A stretch of 64,000 nt of DNA from Haematococcus lacustris (taxonomy: Eukaryota > Chlorophyta > Chlorophyceae > Chlamydomonadales > Haematococcaceae), in NCBI GenBank assembly GCA_030144725.1, contig JASKMD010000017.1, positions 10,643,748-10,707,747 of the forward strand, read 5' to 3'. Positions 30,601-41,355 of this stretch are shown in pieces. The notes below the pieces were generated by a model that ran no database searches, was not told where the DNA came from, and worked only from the letters and a program-made list of their open reading frames with translations. The first letter of the stretch is position 1, and every line of letters begins with the position of its first letter. The translations under genes were made by a program, and so were the position numbers.

Positions 30601-33600
30601 CCTGCGGGCCTACAGCGGACTCAGCAGGCGAACCTGTAGCTGCCAGCCTTGATTACGTCAGCCGGGCAGTGTGGCAGGCCACGGGGCTGGCTGACCTGCG
30701 TGGTGTGGTGCCCCTGGCTCCCCTCTGCCCCCCTGACCTGGCAACCGCCCTGGGCGGCCTCACCAGCCTGCTGTGGCTGTTTGCCACCCCCCGCACCCAC
30801 CCCGCTCAGCAGCCACCCCTAGCCAGCGCCCCCCTGGTGCTGCTGAACGTGACGCTGCTGCTGCCTGACCTGGAGATGCGAGCCATAGGGGAGCTGGCAG
30901 CTGGCGGCAGCACCCGGGTCAACCTGCGGCCTGACACCTTGGACCTGCTGCGCACACAGCTGGCCGGGCAGCAGGTGGGGCAGGCCAGGGGAGGTTGCAT
31001 CAGGGGCCCGACCTCTGCTCCTTGTCTGCCCTGTTGCCCCTAGGGCCGACAGCTGGCCCTGCCAGGACAAGGCCAGGTCTGTGTCCAGGGTGCACTGCTG
31101 CATGCCGGCTGCTGCTGAGCCTGAGTGCCCCTGGCAATGGCTGCCGCTGCCCTCAGGTGATGCTGGCTGCCTGGCCCCCTGGAGGCCTCAAGTTCACCAC
31201 CTTCTCATGGTCAGTGCAGTCCTAGCTTCAGCCCCCTTGAGCACAGTTTTTCACCTTCCCCTCCTTCGCTACGTCGTTGTCATAACTACCAGCTACTTGC
31301 CTGCCAACGACGCCGACCTACGCCTGCCCAGCCCAGCCCCCGCTGCCCTCCTGCCGCTGCTTGTGCTGCTGGTGCTGACCAGGTTTGGCATCAGAGGCCT
31401 GGACGTCACGCTGGCGCCCTACACTGCCACCGACCCCTGGGGCAGTGGTTGGGCAGATTACCGGGGCCGGCTGCTCCCTCAGCTGGTGCCTAGCAACCTG
31501 ACCACCATGGTGCAGCCTGACGGCCCTCTGCTGCTGGAACTGTCCCCTCCACCACCCAGCACCAGCCCCAGCCCTGGACTGGTGCCCACTGCCCCGCCCC
31601 TGGGACCTGCAAGCCCTGAGACCAGCCCGCCCCTCAGCCCCCCAGCCCCTCAGCCCCTCAGCCCTACCCCCAGCATCAGCCCTGGACCCAGCTCCAGCCC
31701 CACCCCACACCTCAGCCCTGGCCCTCCGCCCCTGACCCCTGCAGCCCCCAGCCCAGGTGCCGCCTCGCCCTCCCCTCCAGCCTGCACTGACTGTGGCGTG
31801 CAGTCTACAGCCACAGCCGCCGGAGCCGCGGTGGGTGCAGTGGCGGCCTTCTTCCTGCTGTGCGGGGCGGCAGCGCTGATGCTGATGGCCCGCCGCCGCT
31901 GGGCCCTGCTGGCCAATGATGCACCTAGCTCCCCCACCGACAAGCTGTCAGCCAAGCCCCTGCCCGATGCACCTCACCTGCTAAATGATGCCAACACGAA
32001 GGGCAACGTGGCTGGCAGCAGCTGGGACACCACACAGGCTGGCTCTTCCTACTCCCTAACCACACCCACCACCGACGACATGCTCTACCAAGCATCAGTC
32101 GACATCATTCTAGGATCTGTTGCCATGACTGACACAACTGTAGCCGCTGACACCCCTACCCTGCCAGCCTCAGCTAGTTCACCACCAGGACCTGCAGCAC
32201 AGGCAGCGGCAGCACAGGCAGCCCCTGGGCTCCCATCAGCAATGGCAGTGGACGAGGCTGCGCCCACAGCAGTGGCAATAATCAACGTGGGGGGCCGGCC
32301 GGCCCCTGCTGATCATGACTCAGGCCAGGCTGCCCAGCAACTCTGCACCACACCACCATGCGACCCACAATACACCGGGTGTCTTGACGCACACACAGAG
32401 CCAGCCGATGTGAACGCGGTTGCAGTCTCTGGCGGTCATGCAGTGCAGCACCCACCCACACCTGGCAGCTGCAACACCCCTACTGCCACCCAAGTGGAGC
32501 CTGAAGCGAGCCAGGAAGGGGTCCCGAGCCAGGAAGGGGTCCCGAGCCAGGCAGAGCTTGAGCAGGAGCTCCAGCTGGAGCAGCAGCTTGGCTCAGGGGC
32601 GTTTGGTACTGTCTTCCGCGGAAGATGGAAGGGCATGCCAGTGAGTGCTGCTGCAGTCTCAGTTCCGCAACTCATGCCAGCAGGTGTCACCAAGGGCCTG
32701 CAGGGTCAGGCACTATCAGGGTCAGCTACTGCCAGGGTCAGCCACTATCAGGGTCAGCTACAAGGCTCACAGTAGTGACAGCAACCAATGTAGTGGTGCG
32801 GGAGATGGCCTGAAGTTGAGACAATAGCCAATAGCCAATGTCCACAGAGCCCATACACAGCTGTGCTACATGGTGCTGGGCCTGGGCCTTGGGTGCTTGG
32901 TCCAGCTACCCAAGTCCTACAGCTCGCTCCCGCACGAGTCACCAAAGGCAGGGTCCTGCAGGGTCAGCCACAACCAGGGTGAGCCACAAACTCCACAGCA
33001 TGATAGCAAGCATTGCTGGGGGTGGAGTCAAGGACGTTTACAAGAGCCCCTGCGGCCCTCCAGTGTACCCCTCCAGTGGCCCCTCGTGCCCAGTGTGCCA
33101 GGGCCCAGTGCCCGATGTGCCCTCCAGTGGCCCGGAGTGCACCCTGCAGCCTGCCCCTGGTGCCGCCTGTTATGGTGTGACAGGTGGCCGTGAAGAGGTT
33201 GATGTTCTCCGGCCTGCCAGGGAGCAGCAAGTCATCACAGCAGCGCCAGCAGGTGCTGCGGGAGGCGGCCCTCAGCGCTGGGCTGGCACATCCCAACGTC
33301 ATCACCACCTATGCCTACTACTTCTCCCCACTGACCCGAACCAACCAGGCAAGTAGTGGGTCCGCAACCTGAAGGGTGGTGCTTAGGGATTGAGGCGGAA
33401 CAGCACCTTGGCTCTCGACCGTGAGCCTTCATTGCAGTCAAACACTAATTGTGGACCACTACAAAACGGTGTTTTGTCTGTGTGGTGTTCCCATGCTCAT
33501 GGCATGCACATGGCTTATACATGGCATACACATGGTCATGGTCACCTAGCACCTACACTATTGCCTGACCCCGGAGGGTTATGATGTGGAGTTGGCATGA

Positions 33601-36600
33601 CGAACATGCACTGATGTGAGCTGATGACAGCTCAACAAAGGGGGGCCACACACTACTGTGCCACAGCGGGCTGGGTCTTGGGTTGCTTATCTCGCAGCCG
33701 CTTGTAGCCCAGGCCTGGGTACTCCTTGCCCTTGGCTGGCAGCGCTCCCTGGTCTGGCCACCAGCATAGCTCCAGTGGCCGCCACCTGCTCTCCCCAACG
33801 CGCTGCATGTACAGCGCTGCATTGCAGTCCCTGTTCAGCCACCTGCCTGTGCTGGCTTGGCTTTGGCAGCCTTGTCCTTGCCCTTGGTGGGCTCAGCTGC
33901 CGGCTCAGCCTTGGTGCGCTTGCTGCGCTGGGCTGGCGGGGGAGTGCTGGGCCCTGGCTCTGATGCTGCTGGCTGTGTGGCTGCCCGGCTGCACGGGGGG
34001 GGCACTATTGGGTCACGCTGCTGGCTCCAGGCTGGGCGCACTAGGCGGTATTCCACTTGCCCTGGTGGGGGCTTCCAGTCTGCAGGCCTGGTGGCCCTAC
34101 GTGTGCTCAGCTGCCTCTCACAGGGCTGCTGCCCATTCACTGCTGAGCTGACCCGGCTGGTGCACTGCTCATCCACAAGCACCACCCTGCCCCTCAGCTG
34201 GTCTGTGCCCTTCAGCCCTTTGCTCCTCGCGTTGTTTGCCTGGAGGGGTGCTAGGACCTGCGCTGGCATGAACAGTAGCGATGTAAGCAGCGCGGAGCTC
34301 ACCGGACTGCACAGTTGCAGCGGACCACACCACGATTACGACGCACCTTGTTTTCGCGAGCTTTCAATCGGATGCGGCTCTTGCTCCGCGGTACTGCGCT
34401 TCCTCGGAGGCATTGCGCCACTAGGCTCATATCTGCTCACACCTGCTCATACCTACTTATACCCAGGAGGCGATGTCACTCACTCTCGCACCTCCTAAGG
34501 GCACCTCCAAAGGGCAAGCCTCCAAAGGGCACCTCCAAAGGGCACAGCCCCCCGCCAGCATTCCTCCCGATTGAGGCGGAACAGCAACTGCTCACCGATG
34601 CTCCAGCCCAACCAGGTTCAGGGGTTGATCTGCCACTCCCGCTGCACGCACTTGCCAAGTTGGTCAAAGTGGTGCTAGGGAAGGGTCTGCAGCTGCCTAG
34701 CGCAGCCTGCGCAATGGTCGCAGCGGTGCGTGGCGGCTATAGCGTGAAAACAAAACACTGGGCTGCAGCCTGTGTGCCCATGCCTCTGTGTGGCGCTACC
34801 CCCGGTGTGGCCTTCGCTTCTGATCAGTGTTGCCTGTTGCAGCAGCTGTGGTTGTGCCACCTGGTGCTAAGCAGGGTGTTGATGACTGGGCCCTGTACCT
34901 GGTGCTGGAGCTGTGTGAGGGCGGATCCCTCCTGCAAGCATTACGAACTGGCAGGTAGGCTGTTCAAGTCCAAGTTGCTACATACTTTATATACCTATAT
35001 GGAGTACCATGTGTACCTTGTGTCAGCCACCAGTACTTCCACGCTTCATGCGCAAGGTTTGACACCTACTCTCTTACTACTGGTCTTATGTGCAACCGGC
35101 CGGTCTTTACAGGATTGGGGCTTGTTCACAGCTGGTTTGCAATTGATGGCAAATCGCCCAGCTGTGGAGAGATGCAGCCAGTGTCATGCTCTATCAAGGT
35201 CCCTTGCTGTTCTTCCAATCCCACTGCATTGGCTCGCCAAGCTAGCCAGGCAATGCTCTCCACCAAAGTGTGACTGTGCCGTCAACTAAGAGTGATGCTC
35301 TCATTCAAGCGCACAAACTGCCCCCAGACCTGAGCACCTGAACAGCATCCCAGCTGCTGCCCCACTCACCAGGCACTGCCCCGCACCTCCCTCTGCTGTC
35401 GCGCCACAGGCTTTGGGACCATGCGCGCCAAGAGCCGCTGTGGGACGCTATCGTTTTCATTTTGAAGGATGTGGTGGCCGGCATGGTATGGCTCTGCTAC
35501 ACACACACACACTATGCACCCCTGGCGACTTCACCACGGCATGATGTGCTTCCTCAGTGCATGATGTGCCTTCATGGCATCATGAGACTCAGTTAATGCA
35601 GCTAGCGCATAAGGTGTGCCCACCTTGCCTTGACTGCAGGCTTTCCTCCACAGCCAGAATGCCGTGCACCGGGTGAGTGGCTTGCACCAAATGCGCAGCA
35701 GTGGCAGTAGGCCTGTTCTTTTTGGCAGCAGCTGAAGCAGCAGGGGGCAGCAGCAGCAGCAGCAGCAGCAGGGCCAGCCTTGGTCCATCCTCCCAACCTG
35801 ACTTGGACCCGTGTCCTGTAGCAGCTGGCATAGCAATGCACCTGCTCACACAGGGGGCTCAGGGAGACGTCACAGGATGCAGTAGTCTTTGACTCCGACT
35901 TTGGGTTGCTGCTATGGTGTCTAGCTGCTTCTGTGAAGGCTGTGCTGCCCCTGCTGCTGCAGGACCTAAAACCAGACAATGTCCTCCTGCAAGCCGCCGC
36001 TGACCACACTGTCGTGGCAAAGGTTTGTGCCAGACTGACTGGGCATGACCCGAGTCGTCACTCAAACACTATTACTGCCAAGGTGCCGAAGCCCATGATG
36101 CAAGCACTGATAAGCAAGCACAGCTGAACAAGCACAGCCTGACAGTGTGCCTGGCTCAACCAGTTGATGGGCCGGCATGGGACCTGTTGATGGTTCGCTT
36201 CACAGAAGTATGCATCAGCAATTAGCATGAGTGCAGGCTTCCACTGTCACTGACCTTGACAGCAGGCTGGTGGCTGACCCATCTAAGCTGCACCTGGGAC
36301 CCTGGTGGCTGACCTGGCGCAGGTGGCTGATCTGGGCCTGGGTCGAGTCATGGGCCAGCATCAGACACACCTGAGCAATGCAATGGCAGGCACCCCTCTC
36401 TACATCGCCCAGGTGAAGGGGCGGTGCAGCGTGCGCGCTCCTGCCTTGCAGCCTGCAGGTCCCAACCTCTGTGTGCCAGCCTCAGTGCGCCACCAGCAGT
36501 GCTCTAAGTCAATGCCTTGTCACATTGCTGGCCAAGGTGTCTGTGGATGGTAGCACCTCCCTCGTCAGCCTGCAAAGGCATGATCAGGTCCCCTCACTAG

Positions 36601-38254
36601 GGGTGGTGTGTTGTATGTATGGAGTCATGTTCCCATGCACGTGGCATGGACGCCCACCACATGCACTATTGCCTGACCCCTATGACAGGGTTCTACCCTA
36701 GAGGTGGCATGGCAAACATGCACTAATTGCAAGTTGATGACAGCTCAAGAGGATGCACATACATTACTGTGCTACAAGCTGATGCTGATGCTGGGCCTTG
36801 GGTGGCTGATCTGCCAACCGCTTGCCCTTGGCTCAGGGTATTCCTTGCCCTTGGCTGGCAGCTCAGGGTATTCCTTGCCCTTGGCTGGCAGCTCAAGCTC
36901 CAGGTCAGGCCACCAGCACAGCTCCAGAGGGCGCCACTTGCTCCCACCAAAGCGCTGTATGATTAGCGCTGCATTGCAGTCCCTGTCCAGCCACCTGCCT
37001 GGCTGTGGTGCTGGCTTGGCTTTTTTTAGCCTTGTCCTTGGCCTTGCCTTTGCCCTTGGTGGGCTGGGTAGGCTCAGCTGCCGGCTCAGCCTTGGTGCGC
37101 TTGCTGCGCTTGGCTGGTGGGGGAGTGCTGGGCCCTGGCTCTGAGGCTGCTGGGGTGCTTGGGTTGCCTGGCTACAGGGGGGCTGTGGCAGGATGCGGGG
37201 GGCTACTTCCGGGAAGGGCAGGGCTGAGGAACCTGTGGATGGCGGCGCATGGAATGCTCATGCGCAGGGGTAGTGCCTGTTGCATGCCTGGTGGAGCAGG
37301 GAAAGGCCCTACACACCTGGCTTGGTGTGGGGGTTGGGGGTTGGGGGGGGGGGGGGGTCCACTCACTGCGCTTGCGGCTGGGTTACACAAAGGCGGCATT
37401 CTGCTGCTTTAACAGATTTCGAGCCAGAGCTGGGTTGTGCCTCATGAACCATGCCCCACACTCTTGTCTCTTGCCGTGCAATCTTCTGCCAGTCTGGTAC
37501 CATGCTGATGTGTTGTGCGCGTGCAGGAGGTGTGGGCCACGGGCCAATTCAGCAAGGCTGGCGATGTGTACAGCTTCGGGGTGTTGGCCTGGGAGCTGCT
37601 GCATGGCATAGACGCATGGACACGACTGCAGCAGATGTGAGTGGACCCCCCCCCCCCCCCAACCCCCAGCCACTCACTGACCTGTCATGCCCGCCCGCTT
37701 GTGGGTCCTCGCCCTCTCCCGCTCCTCATCAACTGCTCCTCCCAGCCACAGCCATGAGGGTCACATGCAGCTTAAGTACGTTCAGCATTTGACGTCAGCA
37801 CTGGCTCAGCACCTTGACCCTCACTAGGGCCTACATAGGAGTGGAGCGCTAGCACTGTGTTACATACTTGCGTGCAAACCCTCCTCGTGTAAGATACGCC
37901 TGTCCTGCTGCCATATGTCACATGATGAAAGAAAGGCGAGTACAGCTTGACGGCTCAGCAGTGTCCTGAAGCTGGTGACAAGCGCCCCTGACCACCCTGC
38001 CTGCCTGCCCTGCCTGCCTGAGCAGCACCCAGGAGCCGCGCTACCTCCAGGGCATGGAGCCGCACCCCCTCCTGTTCCGCCACGACTGGCACCCCCAGCC
38101 CAGCGCCGCTGCAACCCCCCAGGCGCAGGCTGCCGCCAGGGGGTTGAGGGACCTGGTGGACGGCTGCCTGCAGCCACAGCCCAGCGCCCGCCCCTCCTTC
38201 CAGGACCTGGAGCAATACTTAACGGCGCTGGTGGGCTGGTTGGGTGCTGGCTGA
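21669..38254 (+). CDS. Receptor-like protein kinase with large ectodomain, proline-rich stalk and TKL-type kinase domain
   Basis: The 5' exon (21669-21879) starts with a likely signal peptide (MPASCWVSLLVCFIKTL). Ectodomain exons include 22139-22572, about 23490-23691, 24450-24628, 24738-24804, 25180-25300, 29592-29777 and 30402-30972, with recurring 'LxLxNVTLxLP' strands (VVLINLTLANMP, LVLLNVTLLLPD). The exon ending at 32640 has a Ser/Pro stalk, one membrane segment (about 31810-31890, AAVGAVAAFFLLCGAAALML) and the glycine loop LGSGAFGTVFRG. Kinase exons follow in phase: 33184-33352 (VAVK), 34843-34954, 35410-35485, 35640-35672, 35963-36022 (HRDLKPDN across the junction), 36323-36412 (DLG, GTPLYIAQ), 37527-37636 and 38026-38254. 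DFG is DLG and APE is AQE. Some ectodomain splicing is unresolved, and two genes remain possible. Confidence 0.75.
22911..23045. repeat. Copy of the sequence downstream of the kinase stop (38518-38655)
   Basis: About 135 bp from ACATGGCATAGG to GGGTACGCACCCCATG is almost identical to 38520-38645, which lies 265 bp past the kinase stop codon. Both copies run in the same direction. It is either a mobile repeat or a duplicated gene end. Confidence 0.75.
23150..23262 (-). mobile_element. Type II Fanzor 5' terminal fragment
   Basis: On the minus strand this reads the CCTTTGGAGG tandem units, then GGTGCGAGACTGAGTGACATCG and TATAAGTAGGTATGAGCAGG, as at the 5' ends of the other type II copies. No coding part is attached. 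It lies in a kinase-gene intron. Confidence 0.6.
24285..24400. repeat. CCCCGGCCCCAG-type low-complexity tract
   Basis: Imperfect CCCCAG/CCCCGG units, open in more than one frame as a Pro-Arg-Gln or Pro-Ala run. It could encode a proline-rich spacer in the receptor ectodomain or be intronic; phase does not decide. Confidence 0.5.
25890..26345 (+). pseudogene. Decayed kinase-like exons inside the receptor-kinase gene
   Basis: A frame at 25930-26030 reads FFSSLGSAKVGHGVYRANSVTVVAKVLH, which has the spacing of a kinase glycine loop and ATP-lysine (LGxGxxGxVYRA...VAVKVL). A second piece at 26262-26340 reads VRELVTHRKALSWRD before a GTGAGT donor, like the short exon after the hinge of TKL kinases. 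The intact kinase domain lies 7 kb downstream, so this could be the relic of a tandem paralogue. The match is suggestive only. Confidence 0.35.
26400..26665 (-). mobile_element. Type III Fanzor 3' tail remnant
   Basis: The tail wording (CCTGACCCCTGTGACAGGGCTATAG, CAAGCATGCACTGATG, GCACATACACTACTGTGCCAC) matches 36.59-36.78 and 54.83-54.95 kb, and is followed by the QQQQ-coding CTG run and a few codons of the RLRDQP end. The rest is lost. Confidence 0.6.
26727..27473 (-). mobile_element. Type II Fanzor element with a large internal deletion
   Basis: On the minus strand: type II 5' end (27473-27262, MSRYEPSGAMPPKKRPSTAEQEPHPFESPRKQGSS in pieces), then a direct junction near 27258 to the C-terminal part (KRTKAEPAAEPTKGKGKAAKAKP, GRWLDSDCNAALNMQRIGESRW) and the type II tail ending at CCTTAG/CAGCA. 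RuvC-I and RuvC-II are deleted, and the RuvC-III motif reads LDSD instead of LDRD. It lies in a kinase-gene intron. Confidence 0.75.
27474..27710 (-). mobile_element. Decayed Fanzor C-terminal fragment
   Basis: Minus-strand phrases match the Fanzor linker and WRPLELCW region (GGCGCCCACTGGAGCTGTGC, AAGGGCAAGG) but every frame is broken. It lies directly beside the 26.7 kb element. Confidence 0.5.
28234..29300 (-). pseudogene. Fanzor N-terminal half, a different family from the 18.6 kb copy
   Basis: The first exon (29115-28846) reads MKGKKRKGADEPK-like basic sequence (VKGKKRKGADEPKQ), then KPGARDKVGW and WKALRDRLDEQANSRLQFVKCYLKGFIK. A later exon (28628-28485) reads EHYVKLWAKGARSKYG and ends LRGTLLEDP before a TAG. 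After the stop the frame continues as WQAWMAFLRHVLTGVPEDV and an acidic DEPDEPEEPEDPD tract. The position of VKLWAKGAR matches VKLYAKAAR in the 18.6 kb copy. The same 5' exon occurs at 48045-48200. KKRKG is a probable nuclear signal. No RuvC motif is attached, so the copy is 3'-incomplete. Confidence 0.6.
29780..29870. repeat. GGGTGTGGGTA short repeat
   Basis: Several GTAGGGGTGTGGGTGTGGG units directly after the 29592-29777 exon of the receptor-kinase gene. Intronic. Confidence 0.6.
29970..30318. mobile_element. MITE, 349 bp, TA-flanked, related to 7977-8161
   Basis: TA/CCGTGGTGATACGCC at the left and CATATCACAACGG/TA at the right form inverted ends of the same family as the 185-bp element. 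The extra length is internal and contains several TTTGGTGAC(A/T) repeats. It lies in a kinase-gene intron. Confidence 0.8.
33388..34586 (-). mobile_element. Type II Fanzor element with an 18-bp target-site duplication
   Basis: The element (33406-34568, 1163 bp) is flanked by GATTGAGGCGGAACAGCA at 33388-33405 and 34569-34586, an exact 18-bp repeat. In element direction it has the type II 5' end with the PPRKRP exon, a junction near 34215, then RGTDQLRGRVVLVDEQCTSRVSSAVNG (RuvC-II Glu), the linker, WLNRDCNAALYMQRVGE and the type II tail. The RuvC-I region is deleted, LDRD has become LNRD, and a frame change separates the last part. It sits in the kinase-gene intron between the VAVK exon and the LYLVLELCEGGS exon. 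Confidence 0.9.
36500..37190 (-). mobile_element. Type III Fanzor element, C-terminal part and tail
   Basis: On the minus strand: linker (KRSKRTKAEPAAEP), RWLDRDCNAALIIQRFGGSKWRPLELCWWPDLELELP, a duplicated CCAGCCAAGGGCAAGGAATA unit, and the type III tail. A short deletion/insertion near 37025 shifts the frame in the lysine linker. No duplication of flanking DNA was found. It occupies a kinase-gene intron between the exons ending 36412 and starting 37527. Confidence 0.65.
37336..37358. repeat. Poly-G run, with a poly-C run at 37649-37662
   Basis: A run of about 22 bases that is nearly all G in an intron, and a run of 14 C just after the 37527-37636 exon. Both are likely to be error-prone in sequencing. 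Confidence 0.7.
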
Positions 38255-38517
38255 CAATGATGGTGAATGCCAGGTGAAGGGCTCAGGTCGGGTCAGGCCT
38301 GCCTGAAGTTTACCATCACACTGCTCCACTATGGTGCTCATACAGCGGTCCCTGCTAAGCCTCCTTGCTGCCATGGAGTGAAAAGGAATGGTTTGCGGTA
38401 AGTCTTCCATGCACATGGCATGGCATGTAGTGCTATGCTTTAGAAAAGCAGTCACATGTCATGCATGCCGTGCCTAATGTTATGTTATGTATGCAATGGT
38501 TGTTTATGCATGTCGTT

Positions 38518-38655
38518 AAGCACAGACATGGCATAGGCATATCAGAAGGAATAGCTACATAATAGGAACAAATGCATACCTTACATCTTAGTTTACTGGC
38601 GTTGCACTAGTGGTGGCAGCTGTCTGGGTACGCACCCCATGAATGCCTGGGAAAG
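38518..38655. repeat. Repeat downstream of the kinase stop, shared with 22911-23045
   Basis: Same direction and nearly the same sequence as 22911-23045. It lies where the receptor-kinase 3' UTR is expected. Confidence 0.75.
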
Positions 38656-38659
38656 GGAC

Positions 38660-39780
38660 AGCAAGGGGGTTACCAGGTTGCTGTAGTCCCCAAGCAGCAG
38701 AGGCCTGCCATGCTCCAGCGGGCGCCACTTGCTCTACCCAATGCGCAGTCTCTGTCTACCCATCAACATTTGTGAACTTTCCAAGCACCTTGCATTTTTT
38801 ACGGTTCATAGAGTTCATAGGGTTCTTGTTTTATAGCTATAGACATGTTGTCAGCACGTGACATGCAATTACAGTGGCACAGCAGTGTGTGCAAGAGGCC
38901 TCTCTTTAAAGCTGTTGTCAGCAATGTAGGGTATAGACCTGTCACAGGGTCGGGGCGACAAGCACGTAGGTGAAAGGCACTTGTGCATTGTGGGTGGGAA
39001 GTTTACCCCATGCAAACATTACACCACCCTTAGTAGAGTGTAGAAGTATCCGTCTCACATGGCCCACTGGGCTAATGAGAGAGGTGACTGTAGGTTATGA
39101 ATTTGCATGCCTTTGTCCACATGAGCCTCTGGCACAGACATGGTGGTGAAGGCTTCTGTGCATGGACGAGGTGATGGAGAATGAACATGGGTTGCATGGT
39201 GCTGGGCCCAGAGTTAAAAATGGAAACTGGTATGCTGCCAGCACCTTGTTATGTGGCAGGCACCAGGCAATCACTACATGACATGGGTGTTTGCATGAGT
39301 GTGGGTGTTTGCCCTTGATGACCACAAACCCCACACCGACGGTACTTTCGTTCCAGCATCAAAACTAACAGTTGAACGCGGCATATGCGGCTAACAGCAC
39401 ATTGTTCCCCTACTAATGGGTAGGGGCTGTATTAACTCTATTCCGAACTGTGAATCTGAGACAAACAGCTAGTACCAATACCCGATTTCCTACCCCCACC
39501 CCCGCGAGGGTCGAGCGATGTTGGTATGAAACACATGCTCTGATGAAAGAAACAGCTTCAGCATTGCCTGGTGCACACATACTACTGTGCTACAGGCTGC
39601 TGGGCCTGGGCCTTGGGTGCTCGGTCTTGTAACAGCCTGTCCGAACTACTAGGCACCAATGGGTTGGTGCGGGCCCGGCCATCTATGCTCTGCCGGTACT
39701 CTGCAGCCCGGTGAAGCAGCTGTGTGCACTCAGCTCAGTACCGCGGAGATGTTGATGAAACAAACACCATGGTGAACCTC
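38660..39780. other. No gene recognised
   Basis: A short Fanzor-like phrase (CGGGCGCCACTTGCTCTACC) is seen at 38718. Bases 39315-39375 match the reverse of the SDR 3' UTR repeat. At 39480-39760 there are fragments similar to 11.3-11.6 and 6.6 kb. No coding region can be supported. Confidence 0.4.
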
Positions 39781-39800
39781 ACATGCAGCCCCAGTTACAC

Positions 39801-40923
39801 AGTCAGTGACAGCCCCCTTGTCCCTCACTAGGGCCTCCACTTGAGCCGGACCAGTAGTGGCCACTAGCAGCCACTACCGGGGATACTAGTGGGCAATAGT
39901 GGCCCGACTCAGATGGTGTTAATGGGCTGTGTGGAGTATACCCAATGCACATGGACATGGTGCACGAGTGCCTACCACCTACAGCATTGCCTGACCCGTT
40001 AGGGCTATAGTGTAGAGTTGGCACGACCTCCATGTACCGATTGTAAGCTGGTGACAGCTGAAATGGTCACATACTACTGTGCCTCAGCAGGCTGTTGCTG
40101 CTGTTGCTGGGCCTTGGGAGGCTTGTCTCGCAGCCGATTGTACCCCAAGCCAGGGTACTCCTTGCCCTTGGCTGGCAGCGCTCCCTGGTCTGGCCAGTAG
40201 CACAGCTCCAGCGGCCGCGACCTACTCTCCCCAATGCGCTGCATGTTTCATGCTACATTGCAGTCTCTGTCCAACTGCCTGCCTGGCTGTGGTGCTGGCT
40301 TGGCTTTGACAGCCTTGCCCTTAGTGGGCTGGGTAGGCTCAGCTGCCTGCTCAGCCTTGGTGCGCTTGGCTGACGGGGGAGTGCTAGGCCCAGGCTCTGA
40401 GGCTGCTGGCTGTGTGGCTGCCTGGCTGCTGCATGGGGCCTGTGGGGGCTGACGGGGGGGCACTATTGGGCACCACAACAGGCCCTGCACAGGCTGGTCA
40501 CGCTGTTGGCTCCAGGCTGGGCGCAGCAGGCGTTGTTCCACCTGCCCTGGTAGGGGCTTCCAGCCTGCACCCCTGGTGGGCTGCTCATGGTCCAGCTCCT
40601 CCTCACAGGGTTGCTGGCCATTCACTGCTGAGCTGACCCGGGTGGTGCGGTGCTCATCCACTAGCACCACCATGCCCTGCCGCTGGTCTGTGCCCCTGGG
40701 CCTGCACACCACCTTGCAGCAGGCCTGCGTCAGCACCCCACCCACCCCCAGTGCCAGCTGCGCCAAAGAACACCACCAGCTGCTTGGCACGGCCATGGCG
40801 CTCCATGGACAACTCCGTGTAACCTCCGTGCAGGTGCTATCTTTCAGCGCAAGAGGGTGCACTAGGGGCAGTACAGCCCACACAATGCACCTCAGCTGTG
40901 TGGAGATCCTAGTTAGTGACAGC
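39801..40923 (-). mobile_element. Type I Fanzor element with a 13-bp imperfect target-site duplication
   Basis: The element (39814-40910) ends with the type I tail at 39814. It is flanked by AGTCAGTGACAGC at 39801-39813 and AGTTAGTGACAGC at 40911-40923 (one mismatch). In element direction it encodes a short RuvC-II part (VVLVDEHRTTRVSSAVNGQQPCEEELD), the linker and QLDRDCNVA-. The frame then breaks before ALNM (ATG to AGCATG change near 40250). The RuvC-I region is absent. Confidence 0.8.
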
Positions 40924-41355
40924 TAAGTGCTGACGCATCTGATCGTAACCTACAGCCAACCGAAGTAAGCCAACCTGAGCATGTTGTATGCATCGTACGA
41001 CCCCTGTCCTGTGTGTACAACATGAACGGCATTTACACAAACTCAGTCTGACACCGGATCCAATAGCAAGCTTGCGTCTCAAGCACATTTTTGGAAGGCG
41101 CCACAGGCTTCAGGCCAGGCACAACCATCAGCGGGATACAGCGCAATCGGACGATTGCAACGTACCAGGCGCAACTGCCATCCGTGGCCTATGGGCTCCG
41201 TTCGTCAAAATTTCGTCAAACTCAGGGCGTGTCATAGCTGAACGTCATTTACACAAACTCAGTCACACAAACATTTACACAAATGCAGACACCGGATTGG
41301 AACAGGGGCCTCGCAGCAAGGTCGGCGAAAGCTGGCATGTAACCTCTTGCAGCAC
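40924..41355. other. No gene recognised; ATTTACACAAACTCAGTC direct repeat
   Basis: The phrase CATTTACACAAACTCAGTC occurs at about 41031 and 41246, with ACACCGGAT nearby both times. This is the region downstream of PIG-C. Confidence 0.45.

Noticed and set aside
33406..34568. Helitron, because of the hairpin near the 3' end
   Set aside because: Helitrons insert between A and T without target duplication; this copy has an exact 18-bp duplication.
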